This document shows positions 17,598 through 27,172 of a DNA stretch of 64,000 nt, in pieces. Under the pieces are notes generated by a model. It was not told the DNA's origin, made no database searches, and saw only the letters and a list, made by a program, of their open reading frames with translations. Origin of the DNA: Pseudocolwellia sp. AS88 (GTDB lineage: Bacteria > Pseudomonadota > Gammaproteobacteria > Enterobacterales > Alteromonadaceae); contig NZ_JAUPEC010000011.1 of the NCBI RefSeq assembly GCF_030551755.1, positions 62,001-126,000 of the forward strand, read 5' to 3'. The translations under genes and the position numbers were made by a program. Within the stretch, counting starts at the first letter, position 1, and each line of letters begins with the position of its first letter.

Positions 17598-20500
17598 ATG
17601 ATGTTATTAAAAAGTTTTGAATCTGGTTTGGTTTTAGTCAAACTATGGCGGAAAAATAGATCTCGATCGTCTTTTATCCCAGTACATCAAAAAAATGTAC
17701 TGATGGAATGGACGAAAATTGGAAATTATATCCTTGTTTTATTTTTAGCTATGACTTTTTTTAATGAAGCTACTGCGACAGAGAACACAAAGAAATTAGC
17801 TTTCAACATTCCAAAACAATGGGCTTTCTCATCGTTGATTAATTTTGCAGAACAAGCTGATATTACTTTTATGTTTCCGATGGATAAAATTGAAAATATA
17901 AAAACCAATACAGTTGTTGGTAGGTACAGTTCAACTAAAGCATTAGAGCTGTTACTTAATGGCACAAGTCTCAAAATGATTTTTGATGAGGAAGGACAAA
18001 TATCTATTTTATTAGGTCCAAGTTTTGAGAGAGAAGATATGTTCAATAATAAAAAAAGCAAAGTTGCAGGCGCTATATTATCTGTATTAAGTTCAGTTAA
18101 CAGTGCGCAAACTCTAGCAGATGAAAATTCAAATAATACAACAAAAAATAATGAGGAAATTGAAGTAATATCGGTTACCGGTATTAGGCAAAGTTTAACA
18201 GCTGTTGCGGACTACAAAAAAAATAGTAATTTTATACAAGACAGTATCGTTTCTGAGGATATAGGTAAGTTTCCTGATTCAAATGTAGCCGAATCATTAC
18301 AACGTATTTCAGGTGTATCAGTTGATCGAAGTGGCGGTGAAGGACAAAAAATAACGGTTCGTGGCTTTGGTCCTGAATTTAATACGGTATTAGTTAATGG
18401 TCGTCGTATGGCGTCTGATGCTGAAGGTAGAGCATTCAATTTTGATTTGATTTCTTCTGAACTGATGGGCAGCGTTGACGTATTTAAAACATCAAGTGTT
18501 GCTTTACAAGAAGGGGGGATTGGCTCAACCATTAATTTAAAAACACAACGCCCATTAGATATTGGCAAATTCAAAGCTGTGGTTAGTGCTAAAGGTTCGT
18601 ACGAAGATAAAACTGGCGATGTTACGCCTAACCTTTTCGGTTTTATCAGTAATACTTTTGCTGACGATACTCTTGGTGTTTTATTTTCAATTTCACATCA
18701 AGAGCGTAAAGCAACGTTAGATTCATCTATAACATCATGGTCTGCAGATTCACAACGTTTTGACCCATGGGATATTGGTAACGATGATTTATGGCGTTTT
18801 GCTGATGGCGCAGGAAATGGTGTTGGCAGTTATATTTACCAACGACAACATAACTTTATGCGAACAGAAGAAGACAGAAAACGCACAGGTTATACCGGTA
18901 CAGTACAGTATGAAATGACTGATAATCTGCACCTGACGGTAGATGGAATGTATACGGATTTTGATATTTCAACACAAGCAATTTCAAGAATTTCCCATCG
19001 GAATAAAAACGACCTTCATAATATGAAAGTCGATGAAAACAATGTTGTTACTAGCTACGATATGATTGAAGGACCAATGAATATTTTCCAAGCAAGAAAC
19101 CGTCCTGCATCAGCAAGTCAGTTTGGCGCAAATTTAGAATGGAATATCACCGATCAATTCACAGCAAACTTCGATGTATCACAATCAAAATCTGAAAATC
19201 CAGCAGCCGGTAAAGATTATTATGTCGTTGTCAGAGCGAGTGATAAGTTACAGCGTATTGATAATAGCCAAGGTACTGATGCCCCCTTGTTAACTAATTT
19301 CAATTTTACCCCTTCAACGGTTGATCTAAATGGTGACGGTGAAGTAAACCAATTTGATTATACATTAGGTGCCCCAGTAACGATTGCTGATGTTAACGAT
19401 CAAAATTCGTGGTTTACTCAACGTGAGGGCTTTACTTTTGAAGATGATATTACTGAAGCAAAAGTTGACTTTAGTTATGAGTTAGATAATGAATACCTAA
19501 CACTTGTAAGCTTTGGTGCTATCGGCTCATCACAAGAAAAAACACGGATTAATATGCGCTCACCTAATCCACAGTTTTATCGTCTGCCCACACAAATTCC
19601 ATTACCTGCTTCACTCTTTACTTCAGTCAATCGTGATAATTTCTTAAGTGCAGCTAATGGCGATTTTGCTAATGATTCTGTGCAATTTGACCCTGAAGCT
19701 ATTTTTGATTATTACGGACAAGCAAGCACGTTAGCAATGCGTGACCAATTAGGTGGTTTAGCACCGGGTACATCGGCTGCACAATTTACTGATATTTCGG
19801 GTTATGATGCGCAAGTTGATCCCTCACGTGGTTATAACGTAAAAGAAGATATTTTTTCTGCTTATGTAAACGCGATGTTTGAGTTTGAAATATCCGATAT
19901 GCCACTAATTATTAATGCTGGCGTACGTTATACCGACACAAAAGTTGACTCTACCGGAGCTAACCGTGTGTTTAAAGATTTAGCGCCAGCGGGGAATACT
20001 GGCGATGTATTGGTCAGCACCTTAGGTACAGCTGAAAACGTCACCGTAGGAGCTGATTACAGTAAAATACTGCCTAGCATAAACGCTAAATTAGATGTCA
20101 CAGATGAAATTGTTCTACGTGCTGCCTATTCAGAAACGTTAACGCGTCCTGATATGACGTTTCTTAACCCAGCACCAGCATTTCCACAGCAAATTCGTTT
20201 ATCAAGCTTAGAAGCGACAGCAGGTAACCCTGACTTAGACCCTTTTGTATCTAAAAACTACGATTTATCTTTCGAGTGGTATTACAGTGATAGTAGTTAT
20301 TTAACGGTTGGTTACTTTAGAAAAGATATCGATGGTTTTATTGTTAGTGGTAAAGCGAGAGAGCCTATCACGCTAGCAGAACCTAATAGTTTAGATCTTA
20401 TTACGGAAGATAGAACAAATATTGAAGGAAACACTGTTTATTTTGATATTACCCGTCCACGTAATTTAGAAGAAACCACAGTCGATGGTTTTGAAATTGG

Positions 20501-20933
20501 TTTCCAGCATACCTTTGATTCACTGCCAGAACCATTCAATTACTTTGGTGTGACTGCAAACTTAACGTTTGTCGATGCAAAAGATGAATTTGATGTCAAT
20601 GTTGTTGATAATAATATTGCAATGCCTGGTTTAGGTGATTCTCAGAACCTTGTTATTTTCTATGATGATACCAAAATTGAAGCACGTATTGCTTATAATA
20701 ATCGTGAAGAGTACTTCGCTCGCTTCCAAGGTGTTGAACCATGGTTTACCGAGCAATACGATCAATTAGATGCAAGAATTGCTTATAATTTTAATAAAGA
20801 CTTACAAGTATTTATTGAAGGTACCAACTTAACAGATTCATTTACCAGACAACACGGTCGATACGAATCACAGTTTTTATCTTTAGAATCGAGTGGCCCT
20901 AGATATTCATTTGGTGTTAGAGCTAGCTTTTAA
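17598..20933 (+). CDS. TonB-dependent receptor with N-terminal STN signalling domain
   Basis: A 1111-residue receptor. The STN (secretin/TonB short N-terminal) domain spans about residues 70-140 (IPKQWAFSSLINFAEQADIT to EGQISILLG). It is followed by a TonB-box-like IEVISVTGIRQSL, the plug (DIGKFPDSNVAESLQRISGV), and a barrel ending in SFGVRASF. It is a paralogue of the receptor at 7162. The signal peptide is MEWTKIGNYILVLFLAMTFF, beginning at an in-frame ATG at 17704. The ATG at 17598 has AGGAG upstream and would add 35 residues; either could be used. A hairpin (CAGTACAT / ATGTACTG) lies at 17680-17702 just before the inner ATG. The STN domain plus divergent sigma/FecR genes indicate substrate-induced surface signalling. 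Confidence 0.9.
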   Translation: MMLLKSFESGLVLVKLWRKNRSRSSFIPVHQKNVLMEWTKIGNYILVLFLAMTFFNEATATENTKKLAFNIPKQWAFSSLINFAEQADITFMFPMDKIENIKTNTVVGRYSSTKALELLLNGTSLKMIFDEEGQISILLGPSFEREDMFNNKKSKVAGAILSVLSSVNSAQTLADENSNNTTKNNEEIEVISVTGIRQSLTAVADYKKNSNFIQDSIVSEDIGKFPDSNVAESLQRISGVSVDRSGGEGQKITVRGFGPEFNTVLVNGRRMASDAEGRAFNFDLISSELMGSVDVFKTSSVALQEGGIGSTINLKTQRPLDIGKFKAVVSAKGSYEDKTGDVTPNLFGFISNTFADDTLGVLFSISHQERKATLDSSITSWSADSQRFDPWDIGNDDLWRFADGAGNGVGSYIYQRQHNFMRTEEDRKRTGYTGTVQYEMTDNLHLTVDGMYTDFDISTQAISRISHRNKNDLHNMKVDENNVVTSYDMIEGPMNIFQARNRPASASQFGANLEWNITDQFTANFDVSQSKSENPAAGKDYYVVVRASDKLQRIDNSQGTDAPLLTNFNFTPSTVDLNGDGEVNQFDYTLGAPVTIADVNDQNSWFTQREGFTFEDDITEAKVDFSYELDNEYLTLVSFGAIGSSQEKTRINMRSPNPQFYRLPTQIPLPASLFTSVNRDNFLSAANGDFANDSVQFDPEAIFDYYGQASTLAMRDQLGGLAPGTSAAQFTDISGYDAQVDPSRGYNVKEDIFSAYVNAMFEFEISDMPLIINAGVRYTDTKVDSTGANRVFKDLAPAGNTGDVLVSTLGTAENVTVGADYSKILPSINAKLDVTDEIVLRAAYSETLTRPDMTFLNPAPAFPQQIRLSSLEATAGNPDLDPFVSKNYDLSFEWYYSDSSYLTVGYFRKDIDGFIVSGKAREPITLAEPNSLDLITEDRTNIEGNTVYFDITRPRNLEETTVDGFEIGFQHTFDSLPEPFNYFGVTANLTFVDAKDEFDVNVVDNNIAMPGLGDSQNLVIFYDDTKIEARIAYNNREEYFARFQGVEPWFTEQYDQLDARIAYNFNKDLQVFIEGTNLTDSFTRQHGRYESQFLSLESSGPRYSFGVRASF

Positions 20934-20961
20934 TATTTTTTAATAACCATCTATAGCTTAT

Positions 20962-20990
20962 AAAAGCAGAGATTATATCTCTGCTTTTTA
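20962..20990 (+). terminator. Hairpin terminator after receptor 2
   Basis: AAAAGCAGAGAT pairs with ATCTCTGCTTTT and runs into TTTAT. It lies 29 bp past the receptor stop, separating that gene from the sulfatase at 21023. Confidence 0.75.
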
Positions 20991-21022
20991 TTCAATTATT
21001 CATAATATATAGGAATTTATTA

Positions 21023-22699
21023 ATGCCTAGTTTGATAACAAAAAGTGTTGTGACAGTACTTTGTTTTATTGGTTTAAGTGCCTGTAACAATAATGGCGTA
21101 AACAATGAAGCACTAAATAAAAATGTTGAAAAGAAAAAACCTAATATTCTTTTTATCGCCATTGATGATCTTCGTCCGGAACTGGGTAGTTATGGCTCCG
21201 ACATCGCAATTAGTCCTAATTTAGACCGTATTGCTGCGGCAGGGTTGCAGTTTAACAAAGCGTATACCCAGCAACCCATTTGTGGTCCATCTCGTGCGAG
21301 TTTGATGACAGGAGGACGACCTGATTCGATTGGTGTTACACGCAACAAAACCTATTTTAGAGACCTTAACCCCAATATTATAACTTTACCCCAACATTTT
21401 CGTGAAAATGGTTACGAAACTGCTTTTGCTGGAAAAATTTATCATGACTCTGATAAACGTATGGTCGATGCGGCTCATTCTTGGAGTAAAATGAAGCCGG
21501 CTAAAATGCCAAAAAGAACAATAGAGTTATTTGATGGCTTTGCATTAAAAGAAAATCAAGATGTTACTCGTCAAGCGCGAGCTGATTTATATAAAAATTA
21601 TGGCGAATCATCTATATCAGGTGTAAGAAGTTTAGCAAAAGGGCCTGCATTTGAAAGTGCTGATGTGCCAGATAATGCTTACGATGACGGTTACAATACC
21701 GATGTTGCCATTGAAATGATGAAAGAAATGGCCGCTAATCCCGACAAGCCATTTTTTTTAGCACTGGGTATGAAAAAGCCGCATTTAAACTGGGTTGCTC
21801 CTAAAAAATATTGGGATATGTATGATCCTGAAGATATTAAACTATCTACTCAAACAGAAGCACCTGAAGGTTCATCGACATTAGGGTTGCATCCGTCATT
21901 TGAACTACGTGTTAGACACGGAATTCCTAAAATGGGCCCGTTAGGAGATGACTTATCGGTTAAATTAAAACATGCCTATTTAGCTTGTATTAGTTATGTT
22001 GATGCGCAAATTGGCCGAATTGTCGGCGAACTAGAAAAAGCAGGTTTACGTGAAAACACCATCATTATTGTTTGGAGTGACCATGGTTGGCATTTAGGTG
22101 AAATGGGCACTTGGGGTAAAGCAACTAACTACGAAATCGCTACACGTGTGCCCTTAATGATTTGGACACCTGATATGCCAGATATAAATCGTGGTGTACA
22201 AACAGAAGCGCTGGTCGAATTAGTGGATATATATCCAACGCTTGCTGAGTTAGCCGGTTTAACATTACCTAAACATTTAGACGGACAAAGTTTTGCTCCT
22301 TTACTGGATAATCCTGAACGCGAATGGAAGCAAGCAGCATTTAGCCAATTTCCTACACCAGCGTTGCGAGAGTGGGCGTCTGTTGCATTAAAGCCTGCAA
22401 TGCGAAATACATACTTTGGGGATTTAATTAAAGTGATGGAAGGTCGTATTAAAGAAGATCCTAAAGTTGAATGGAACCGAGAGTTGTTAGAGGAATATGT
22501 TATGGGATACGCAATGCGTACCCAGCGTTATAGATTGATTGCGTGGAAAGATGTGAGGGATTTAGATAAAGCACCTATTGATGTTGAGCTATACGATCAT
22601 AATGTTGACCCGACAGAAACTAAAAATATTGCAGCTGAACACCCTAAACTTGTTGAGCAATTATTAGTTCAATTAAAAGCGGGTGGACAGGTAATTTAG
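21023..22699 (+). CDS. Lipoprotein sulfatase, iduronate-2-sulfatase-like
   Basis: A 558-residue protein with a lipoprotein signal (FIGLSAC, lipid-bearing Cys21). The metal-binding LFIAIDDLRPELGSYG segment and QPICGPSRASLMTGG, with Cys87 as the formylglycine precursor, are typical of the iduronate-2-sulfatase-like branch. WSDHGWHLGE supplies further active-site ligands. The lipid anchor suggests a periplasm-facing or surface enzyme. The gene follows the STN receptor with a terminator and about 30 bp between, so it probably has its own promoter or depends on read-through. In algal systems this branch removes sulfate from galactose or fucose units; the exact specificity here is unknown. Confidence 0.88.
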   Translation: MPSLITKSVVTVLCFIGLSACNNNGVNNEALNKNVEKKKPNILFIAIDDLRPELGSYGSDIAISPNLDRIAAAGLQFNKAYTQQPICGPSRASLMTGGRPDSIGVTRNKTYFRDLNPNIITLPQHFRENGYETAFAGKIYHDSDKRMVDAAHSWSKMKPAKMPKRTIELFDGFALKENQDVTRQARADLYKNYGESSISGVRSLAKGPAFESADVPDNAYDDGYNTDVAIEMMKEMAANPDKPFFLALGMKKPHLNWVAPKKYWDMYDPEDIKLSTQTEAPEGSSTLGLHPSFELRVRHGIPKMGPLGDDLSVKLKHAYLACISYVDAQIGRIVGELEKAGLRENTIIIVWSDHGWHLGEMGTWGKATNYEIATRVPLMIWTPDMPDINRGVQTEALVELVDIYPTLAELAGLTLPKHLDGQSFAPLLDNPEREWKQAAFSQFPTPALREWASVALKPAMRNTYFGDLIKVMEGRIKEDPKVEWNRELLEEYVMGYAMRTQRYRLIAWKDVRDLDKAPIDVELYDHNVDPTETKNIAAEHPKLVEQLLVQLKAGGQVI

Positions 22700-22931
22700 C
22701 AAAAATTAATTAATCTTTGATACTGGGGCATTTTAAAACCTAAAATGCTCTGTATAGCCACTAAGCTATAATTTAACAAACAATCATTAGTTATTGGTAA
22801 TTACCCAGGACAGCAATATATTGTTGTTGGAAATTGATGCGTTAGTATTAATGGTCATAATGATTTAATCAGTACACATTTCGATTTGAAAAAACTCAAC
22901 ATACATTCAAATTATAAAGGGTCGATAAAAT

Positions 22932-25187
22932 TCAAATAATATTATATTGAGCTAGGGGTAACTTACGGTATCTATTCCCTGTTGCTGCAAATATAGCATT
23001 GCAAATAGCAGGTGCAATAGGAGGTACACCCGGTTCTCCAACACCACCTGGTGGTTCATGACTTGGAAGTATCTCAACTTCAATCGGAGGTACTTCATTC
23101 ATTCTTACTAACCGATAACTGTCAAAATTACTTTGCTCAATCACTCCGTCTTTTGCAGTAATTTCACCAAATAAAGTTAATGAAAGCCCAAATACTGCAG
23201 CACCTTCCATTTGAGAAATAACACGTTCTGGGTTAACGATAGTGCCGCAATCAGCACTCATCCATATCTTTTCTATTTTCACATGGCCTTGAGGGTTTTT
23301 AGAAACCTCAACGACACAACCCACATATGAGGTAAAGCTTCGATGAACGGCAATACCCATGCCGTTGCCATTTTCTTTAACGGGTGTGAACTCAGCCATA
23401 TCGGCAACTTTATTCAATGCTTGTTTTAATCTTGCAGTATCGATAGGGTATTCTTTAAGTTTTTCGCCATAATTTCCGTATTTAGCTTTCTCTTTGTTAA
23501 CATTGATATGCCTATCACTACCAAGTAGCGTTAGTAAGCTCTGTTTAGGGTTTTCTTTTCTGGCGTGAGCAATTTCATCAGCAAACGAACACACGGCAAA
23601 TGCTTGGTTAATATTTGTTACAGATCGCATCCAACCAATACGCGTGTGTGCGTCGGCTTTACCTGCGGTGCATTTGATATTGGCAATATCATATGGCATA
23701 TCAATCATGCCTAAACTACCTTCAAAATTAATAACTTTCGCTTTAGCATTAAAGGTAGATCCAATCGGTGGTAATGCTGTTTTGTGTAGCCATGAAGTTA
23801 CTTGGCTATTTTGATCGAATCCTGCCTCAAGTTTATGATAACTTACCGCATGATAATAACCATTTTGAATCTCATCTTCACGTGTCCACAGTACTTTAAC
23901 TGGTAATGCTAGTTGCTTAGAGATAATGGCAGCTTCAGCGACAAAGTCGGGTTTTGATTTTCTGCCAAATCCACCCCCTAATAAAGTGACATTAATAAAT
24001 ACTTTTTCAGGTGCTAGTCCTACGGCTTTTGCAACCGTACCTTGAGCCGATTGCGGTGTTTGGGTGCAAGCCCAAGCTTCAAGAATTCCATCATGATAAT
24101 GAGCCGTTGCCGCTGGAGGTTCCATCGGTGCATGAACTAATTCTGGAACATAATATTCTGCTTTTAATATTGATGATGCGTTGGCTAAAGCTGCAGTTGT
24201 ATCGCCTTTATCTCGTAGAATTTTTTTAGGTGAATCGCAGCTTTCTTTTAGCATGGCTTTATATTCTGAAGAATTGTAAGAGCTATGGTGACTTACATCC
24301 CATTCTATTTTTAAGGCTTCTCTACCTTTAATGGCTGCCCATGTGTTTGTTGCAATAACAGCAATACCACCGAGAGGTTTGAATCCTACTGGGTCTTTAA
24401 TGTCTTCAAGTTGAATAACCTTAATAACGCCTTTAATTTTTATTGCTTGGCTGTCATCAAAGCTTTTAACTTTACTGGCTAGTACCGGAGGTCGGGCGAT
24501 AACCACATAGACCATGTTTTCTAGTTCAACATCAAAGCCATATATTGCTTTACCCGTAGCAATGTCCTGTCCATCAACAAGCTTTACATTACTTTTACCA
24601 ATGAACTTAAAATCCGCTTTATTTTTTAATACTATATCTTTAGGCTCTGGCACAGGTAATGTTGACGCTATAGCGACTAATTCACCAAACCCAACCGATT
24701 TTTGTGATTTCTGGTGAATAATTTTTCCATCGATTGCTTTACATTCACCAACAGGAACTTTCCATAACTGTGCCGCGGCCTGTTCTAGCATTATACGAGC
24801 TGAAGCGCCTGCTTCTCTTAAAGGTTTATAAAAATTGCGAATTGATCGAGAACCATCGGTATTTTGACTACCGTATTTTTTATCACCAAGCCCCTGAACA
24901 ACTTTGATTTGTTGCCAATCAGCTTCAAGCTCATCTGCAACAATCATTGGAATGCTTGTACGGATCCCTTGACCCATCTCTGAACGGTGAACGATGATTG
25001 AAACAATATTATTACTATTGACTTCAACATAAACATTGGGAATGAATTTTTCAGGATTTTCTTCAGCGGCAAAAACTTTGGGTAATAAAGATAAACCCGG
25101 TAAATTAACACTTAACACCAGTGCAGATGATGAAATACCTAATGCCTTTAAAAATTTGCGGCGACTAACATTGTTGATAGTTTGCAT
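22932..25187 (-). CDS. Molybdopterin-binding subunit of a periplasmic aldehyde/isoquinoline oxidoreductase-type enzyme
   Basis: A 751-residue large subunit of the xanthine dehydrogenase superfamily, IorB type. The N-terminus carries a twin-arginine signal (SRRKFLKALG) and a hydrophobic stretch, so the folded cofactor-loaded enzyme is exported. Conserved cofactor loops include HRSEMGQGIRTSIPM, LGGGFGRKSKPDF and the C-terminal GVGEPGVPPIAPA with the catalytic Glu. It is 3 bp downstream of the [2Fe-2S] subunit gene. Known relatives oxidise aldehydes or N-heterocycles with water as oxygen donor. Inside this sugar locus, oxidation of an aldose or aldehydic oligosaccharide is possible but unproven. 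The electron acceptor is not encoded nearby. Confidence 0.85.
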   Translation of the reverse strand: MQTINNVSRRKFLKALGISSSALVLSVNLPGLSLLPKVFAAEENPEKFIPNVYVEVNSNNIVSIIVHRSEMGQGIRTSIPMIVADELEADWQQIKVVQGLGDKKYGSQNTDGSRSIRNFYKPLREAGASARIMLEQAAAQLWKVPVGECKAIDGKIIHQKSQKSVGFGELVAIASTLPVPEPKDIVLKNKADFKFIGKSNVKLVDGQDIATGKAIYGFDVELENMVYVVIARPPVLASKVKSFDDSQAIKIKGVIKVIQLEDIKDPVGFKPLGGIAVIATNTWAAIKGREALKIEWDVSHHSSYNSSEYKAMLKESCDSPKKILRDKGDTTAALANASSILKAEYYVPELVHAPMEPPAATAHYHDGILEAWACTQTPQSAQGTVAKAVGLAPEKVFINVTLLGGGFGRKSKPDFVAEAAIISKQLALPVKVLWTREDEIQNGYYHAVSYHKLEAGFDQNSQVTSWLHKTALPPIGSTFNAKAKVINFEGSLGMIDMPYDIANIKCTAGKADAHTRIGWMRSVTNINQAFAVCSFADEIAHARKENPKQSLLTLLGSDRHINVNKEKAKYGNYGEKLKEYPIDTARLKQALNKVADMAEFTPVKENGNGMGIAVHRSFTSYVGCVVEVSKNPQGHVKIEKIWMSADCGTIVNPERVISQMEGAAVFGLSLTLFGEITAKDGVIEQSNFDSYRLVRMNEVPPIEVEILPSHEPPGGVGEPGVPPIAPAICNAIFAATGNRYRKLPLAQYNII

Positions 25188-25190
25188 TTG

Positions 25191-25661
25191 CTAGCTTCCT
25201 TTTATTTCTGAAGAGAGCTCTGTAGCGAGATGAATGGCTTGTTTGATACGTGGGTAAGTGCCACATCGACAAATATTTCCACTCATCGCTTGTTCTATTT
25301 GCTCATCATTTGGTGAGGCATTTTCAGCAAGTAAAGCCGCGGCTGACATCATCTGCCCCGGTTGGCAGTATCCACATTGTGGAACATTCAAACTTTTCCA
25401 AGCTTGTTGAACAGGGTGGTCACCTTCATCTGACAAGCCTTCTATTGTGGTGATTTTATTCTGTCCAAGTACAGAAATAGGCAAAACACATGAGCGAGTT
25501 GCTAATCCATCTATATGAACGGTACATGCACCACAAAGCCCTTTGCCACAGCCATATTTTGTTCCTGTATATTTTAATATATCGCGAAGTACCCAAAGCA
25601 AAGGCATATCACCTTCTTCGTCAACGTTGTTTGGCTTGCCATTAATATTTAAAGTGAACAT
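25191..25661 (-). CDS. [2Fe-2S] subunit of the IorAB-type molybdenum hydroxylase
   Basis: A 156-residue ferredoxin-like subunit. The N-terminal plant-type cluster is bound by [13 protein letters not shown] plus a later Cys (RSCVLP). The C-terminal helical cluster is bound by [10 protein letters not shown] and CRCGTYPRI. Length and motif order match IorA/CoxS-type small subunits. It has no export signal and would travel with the Tat-signalled large subunit. It is transcribed just before the large subunit and probably downstream of the SDR gene. Confidence 0.88.
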   Translation of the reverse strand: MFTLNINGKPNNVDEEGDMPLLWVLRDILKYTGTKYGCGKGLCGACTVHIDGLATRSCVLPISVLGQNKITTIEGLSDEGDHPVQQAWKSLNVPQCGYCQPGQMMSAAALLAENASPNDEQIEQAMSGNICRCGTYPRIKQAIHLATELSSEIKGS

Positions 25662-25674
25662 TTAATTCTCCATT

Positions 25675-26037
25675 TTATTGTGTCAGCTTTTTAAACTCAG
25701 CAAGCTGCTTTGGTGTATCAATATCATCAAAAGCAGGTGTTAATACCAAACTTTGATAATTTTCAGAATGTTTAGCGATAATATTAATGGCGTCCGTTGT
25801 ACCACTACAAAAAATAATTTCTTTAGGGGAGTTAGCCTTAATAAAGTCACTTATCAGTGAACGTGATTGCTCAACTTTTGCTGTTACATTTTGGCTCAGT
25901 TGATAAATGCCTCGATGACTATTTGCATGCTCTTGGGTAAGGTATTGATAACTGCACTCGGCAACAACTTTAGGTACAAGACAAGTTACTGCACTATCGA
26001 GATACTGCAATTGTTGATGAAAATAGTGGAAAATCAT
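25675..26037 (-). pseudogene. Chimeric stump: N-terminus of a class V aminotransferase (SufS-like) joined to a MobA/MocA-like tail
   Basis: Residues 1-90 follow the start of cysteine-desulfurase-type class V aminotransferases: YLDSAVTCLVPKVV, ANSHRGIYQLSQNVTAKVEQ and EIIFCSGTTDAINIIA. The frame then switches to SLVLTPAFDDIDTPKQLAEF, a C-terminal block typical of molybdenum-cofactor nucleotidyltransferases (DDIDTPEDL). The PLP lysine and everything between are absent. An internal deletion joining two neighbouring genes in frame would explain it. Both families are plausible in a locus encoding a molybdenum enzyme, where sulfuration and cytidylylation of the cofactor are needed. The 120-residue product is unlikely to be active. 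Confidence 0.55.
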
Positions 26038-26124
26038 CTTTCCAAGGGCTAATTATTTTCATAGTAAATATGATGCTTCACTCATTGTTCGTCTGTTATC
26101 TACTAATAGACTTTTTATCGCTTG

Positions 26125-26904
26125 TTACAAGTGATATACGACAGAGCGTCCGCCATCTACAATTAAACTTTGTCCCGTCATAAAGCTTGATTCTTTCGAG
26201 GCAAGAAATAGTGCAGGGTAAGCTATCTCATCACACGAAGCATTTCTTCTAAGTGGATGAATATCTGCAATCTTTTTTCTTGCTGCTACGGGATCTTCAG
26301 ACTCAGCAAACCATTTAAATGCTGCAGCAGTTTCAACCATACCTGGGCAAAGGGCATTAACCCTTATATTATCTTCACCAAGTTCTACGGCTAAATTTTT
26401 AGTGAGGCCAATTATTGCGTGTTTGGTTACTGCATAAGGGAAATGATTAGGTACTATTTTGAATGAATGTACTGAACCAATATTTACAATGGTGCCAAAC
26501 CCTACTTCTTTCATATAGGGAATAACCTGCTTACAGCAATGCCACATACCATCTAAATTAACGGCAAAACTTTTATCCCATTGTTCAGTTGGTGTTTCTA
26601 AAAACTTCTTATTTTCATAAATAATTCCGGCATTATTAATTAAAACAGTAGGCTTACCCAACAGATTGACTGTTTGGTCAACCATATTTTTAACCGAATC
26701 AATGTTTGAAACATCAGTGTTAACAAAGATAGCTTTTAAACCCTGTTCAGTTAAGTTTTTAACAACACTCTCGCCTAATGCTTCATTTACATCGGCAACG
26801 CATACGCTTGCCCCTTCTTGACAAAATAATTCAGCGATTGATCGGCCAATACCGTCAGCTGCACCAGTTACAATGGCAATTTGATCTTTTAATCGTTTAC
26901 TCAT
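26125..26904 (-). CDS. SDR-family NAD(P)-dependent sugar dehydrogenase
   Basis: A 259-residue classical short-chain dehydrogenase. The cofactor motif is TGAADGIG (residues 13-20), with NNAG at 90-93, catalytic Ser144, Tyr157 and Lys161 (YAVTK). Asp39 (VADVN) after the second beta strand favours NAD. Such enzymes oxidise aldoses to lactones, so a galactose 1-dehydrogenase role as the first De Ley-Doudoroff step is a reasonable inference given the lactonase, dehydratase, kinase and aldolase genes nearby. It is the first gene of the minus-strand group SDR-chimera-iorAB and is divergent from the MFS-dgo operon, with the operator at 27067 between them. Confidence 0.8.
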   Translation of the reverse strand: MSKRLKDQIAIVTGAADGIGRSIAELFCQEGASVCVADVNEALGESVVKNLTEQGLKAIFVNTDVSNIDSVKNMVDQTVNLLGKPTVLINNAGIIYENKKFLETPTEQWDKSFAVNLDGMWHCCKQVIPYMKEVGFGTIVNIGSVHSFKIVPNHFPYAVTKHAIIGLTKNLAVELGEDNIRVNALCPGMVETAAAFKWFAESEDPVAARKKIADIHPLRRNASCDEIAYPALFLASKESSFMTGQSLIVDGGRSVVYHL

Positions 26905-27066
26905 AAAGGACCTACTCTATTAATTAGCTGGAATAGTTGCAGATACTAACCTAATTAATGAACTCACAAATGCGTGTTTTGTTAATTTGATTAGTGTTTT
27001 TTAAGCCTGCATTACTATTTATAGTTTCTATTTAGTATAGATAGTAATACATAAAACGATAAATAT

Positions 27067-27081
27067 AAACATCATATGTTT
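27067..27081. promoter_or_regulatory. GntR-type operator in the divergent SDR / MFS-dgo promoter region
   Basis: AAACATCATATGTTT, identical to the sites at 7050 and 37346, is embedded in the longer dyad AAATATAAACATCATATGTTTATATTTAT, given here by its position 27061-27089. It lies 163 bp from the SDR start and 92 bp from the MFS ATG, so one bound regulator could control both operons. TTATAT follows at the -10 register used in the other promoters; a good -35 is not evident on the plus strand. Confidence 0.65.
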
Positions 27082-27172
27082 ATATTTATTGTATCTTTGT
27101 CGTTTCAATGCTAAATTTTATAAGTTATCGAGAGAAAATACTTTAAGTAAAATAATTATTATAGGTAAAAAG

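Noticed and set aside
18212-18574. Long antisense frames inside the receptor, sulfatase and coiled-coil genes
   Set aside because: They are shadows of well-supported genes, with no start signals and low-complexity composition.
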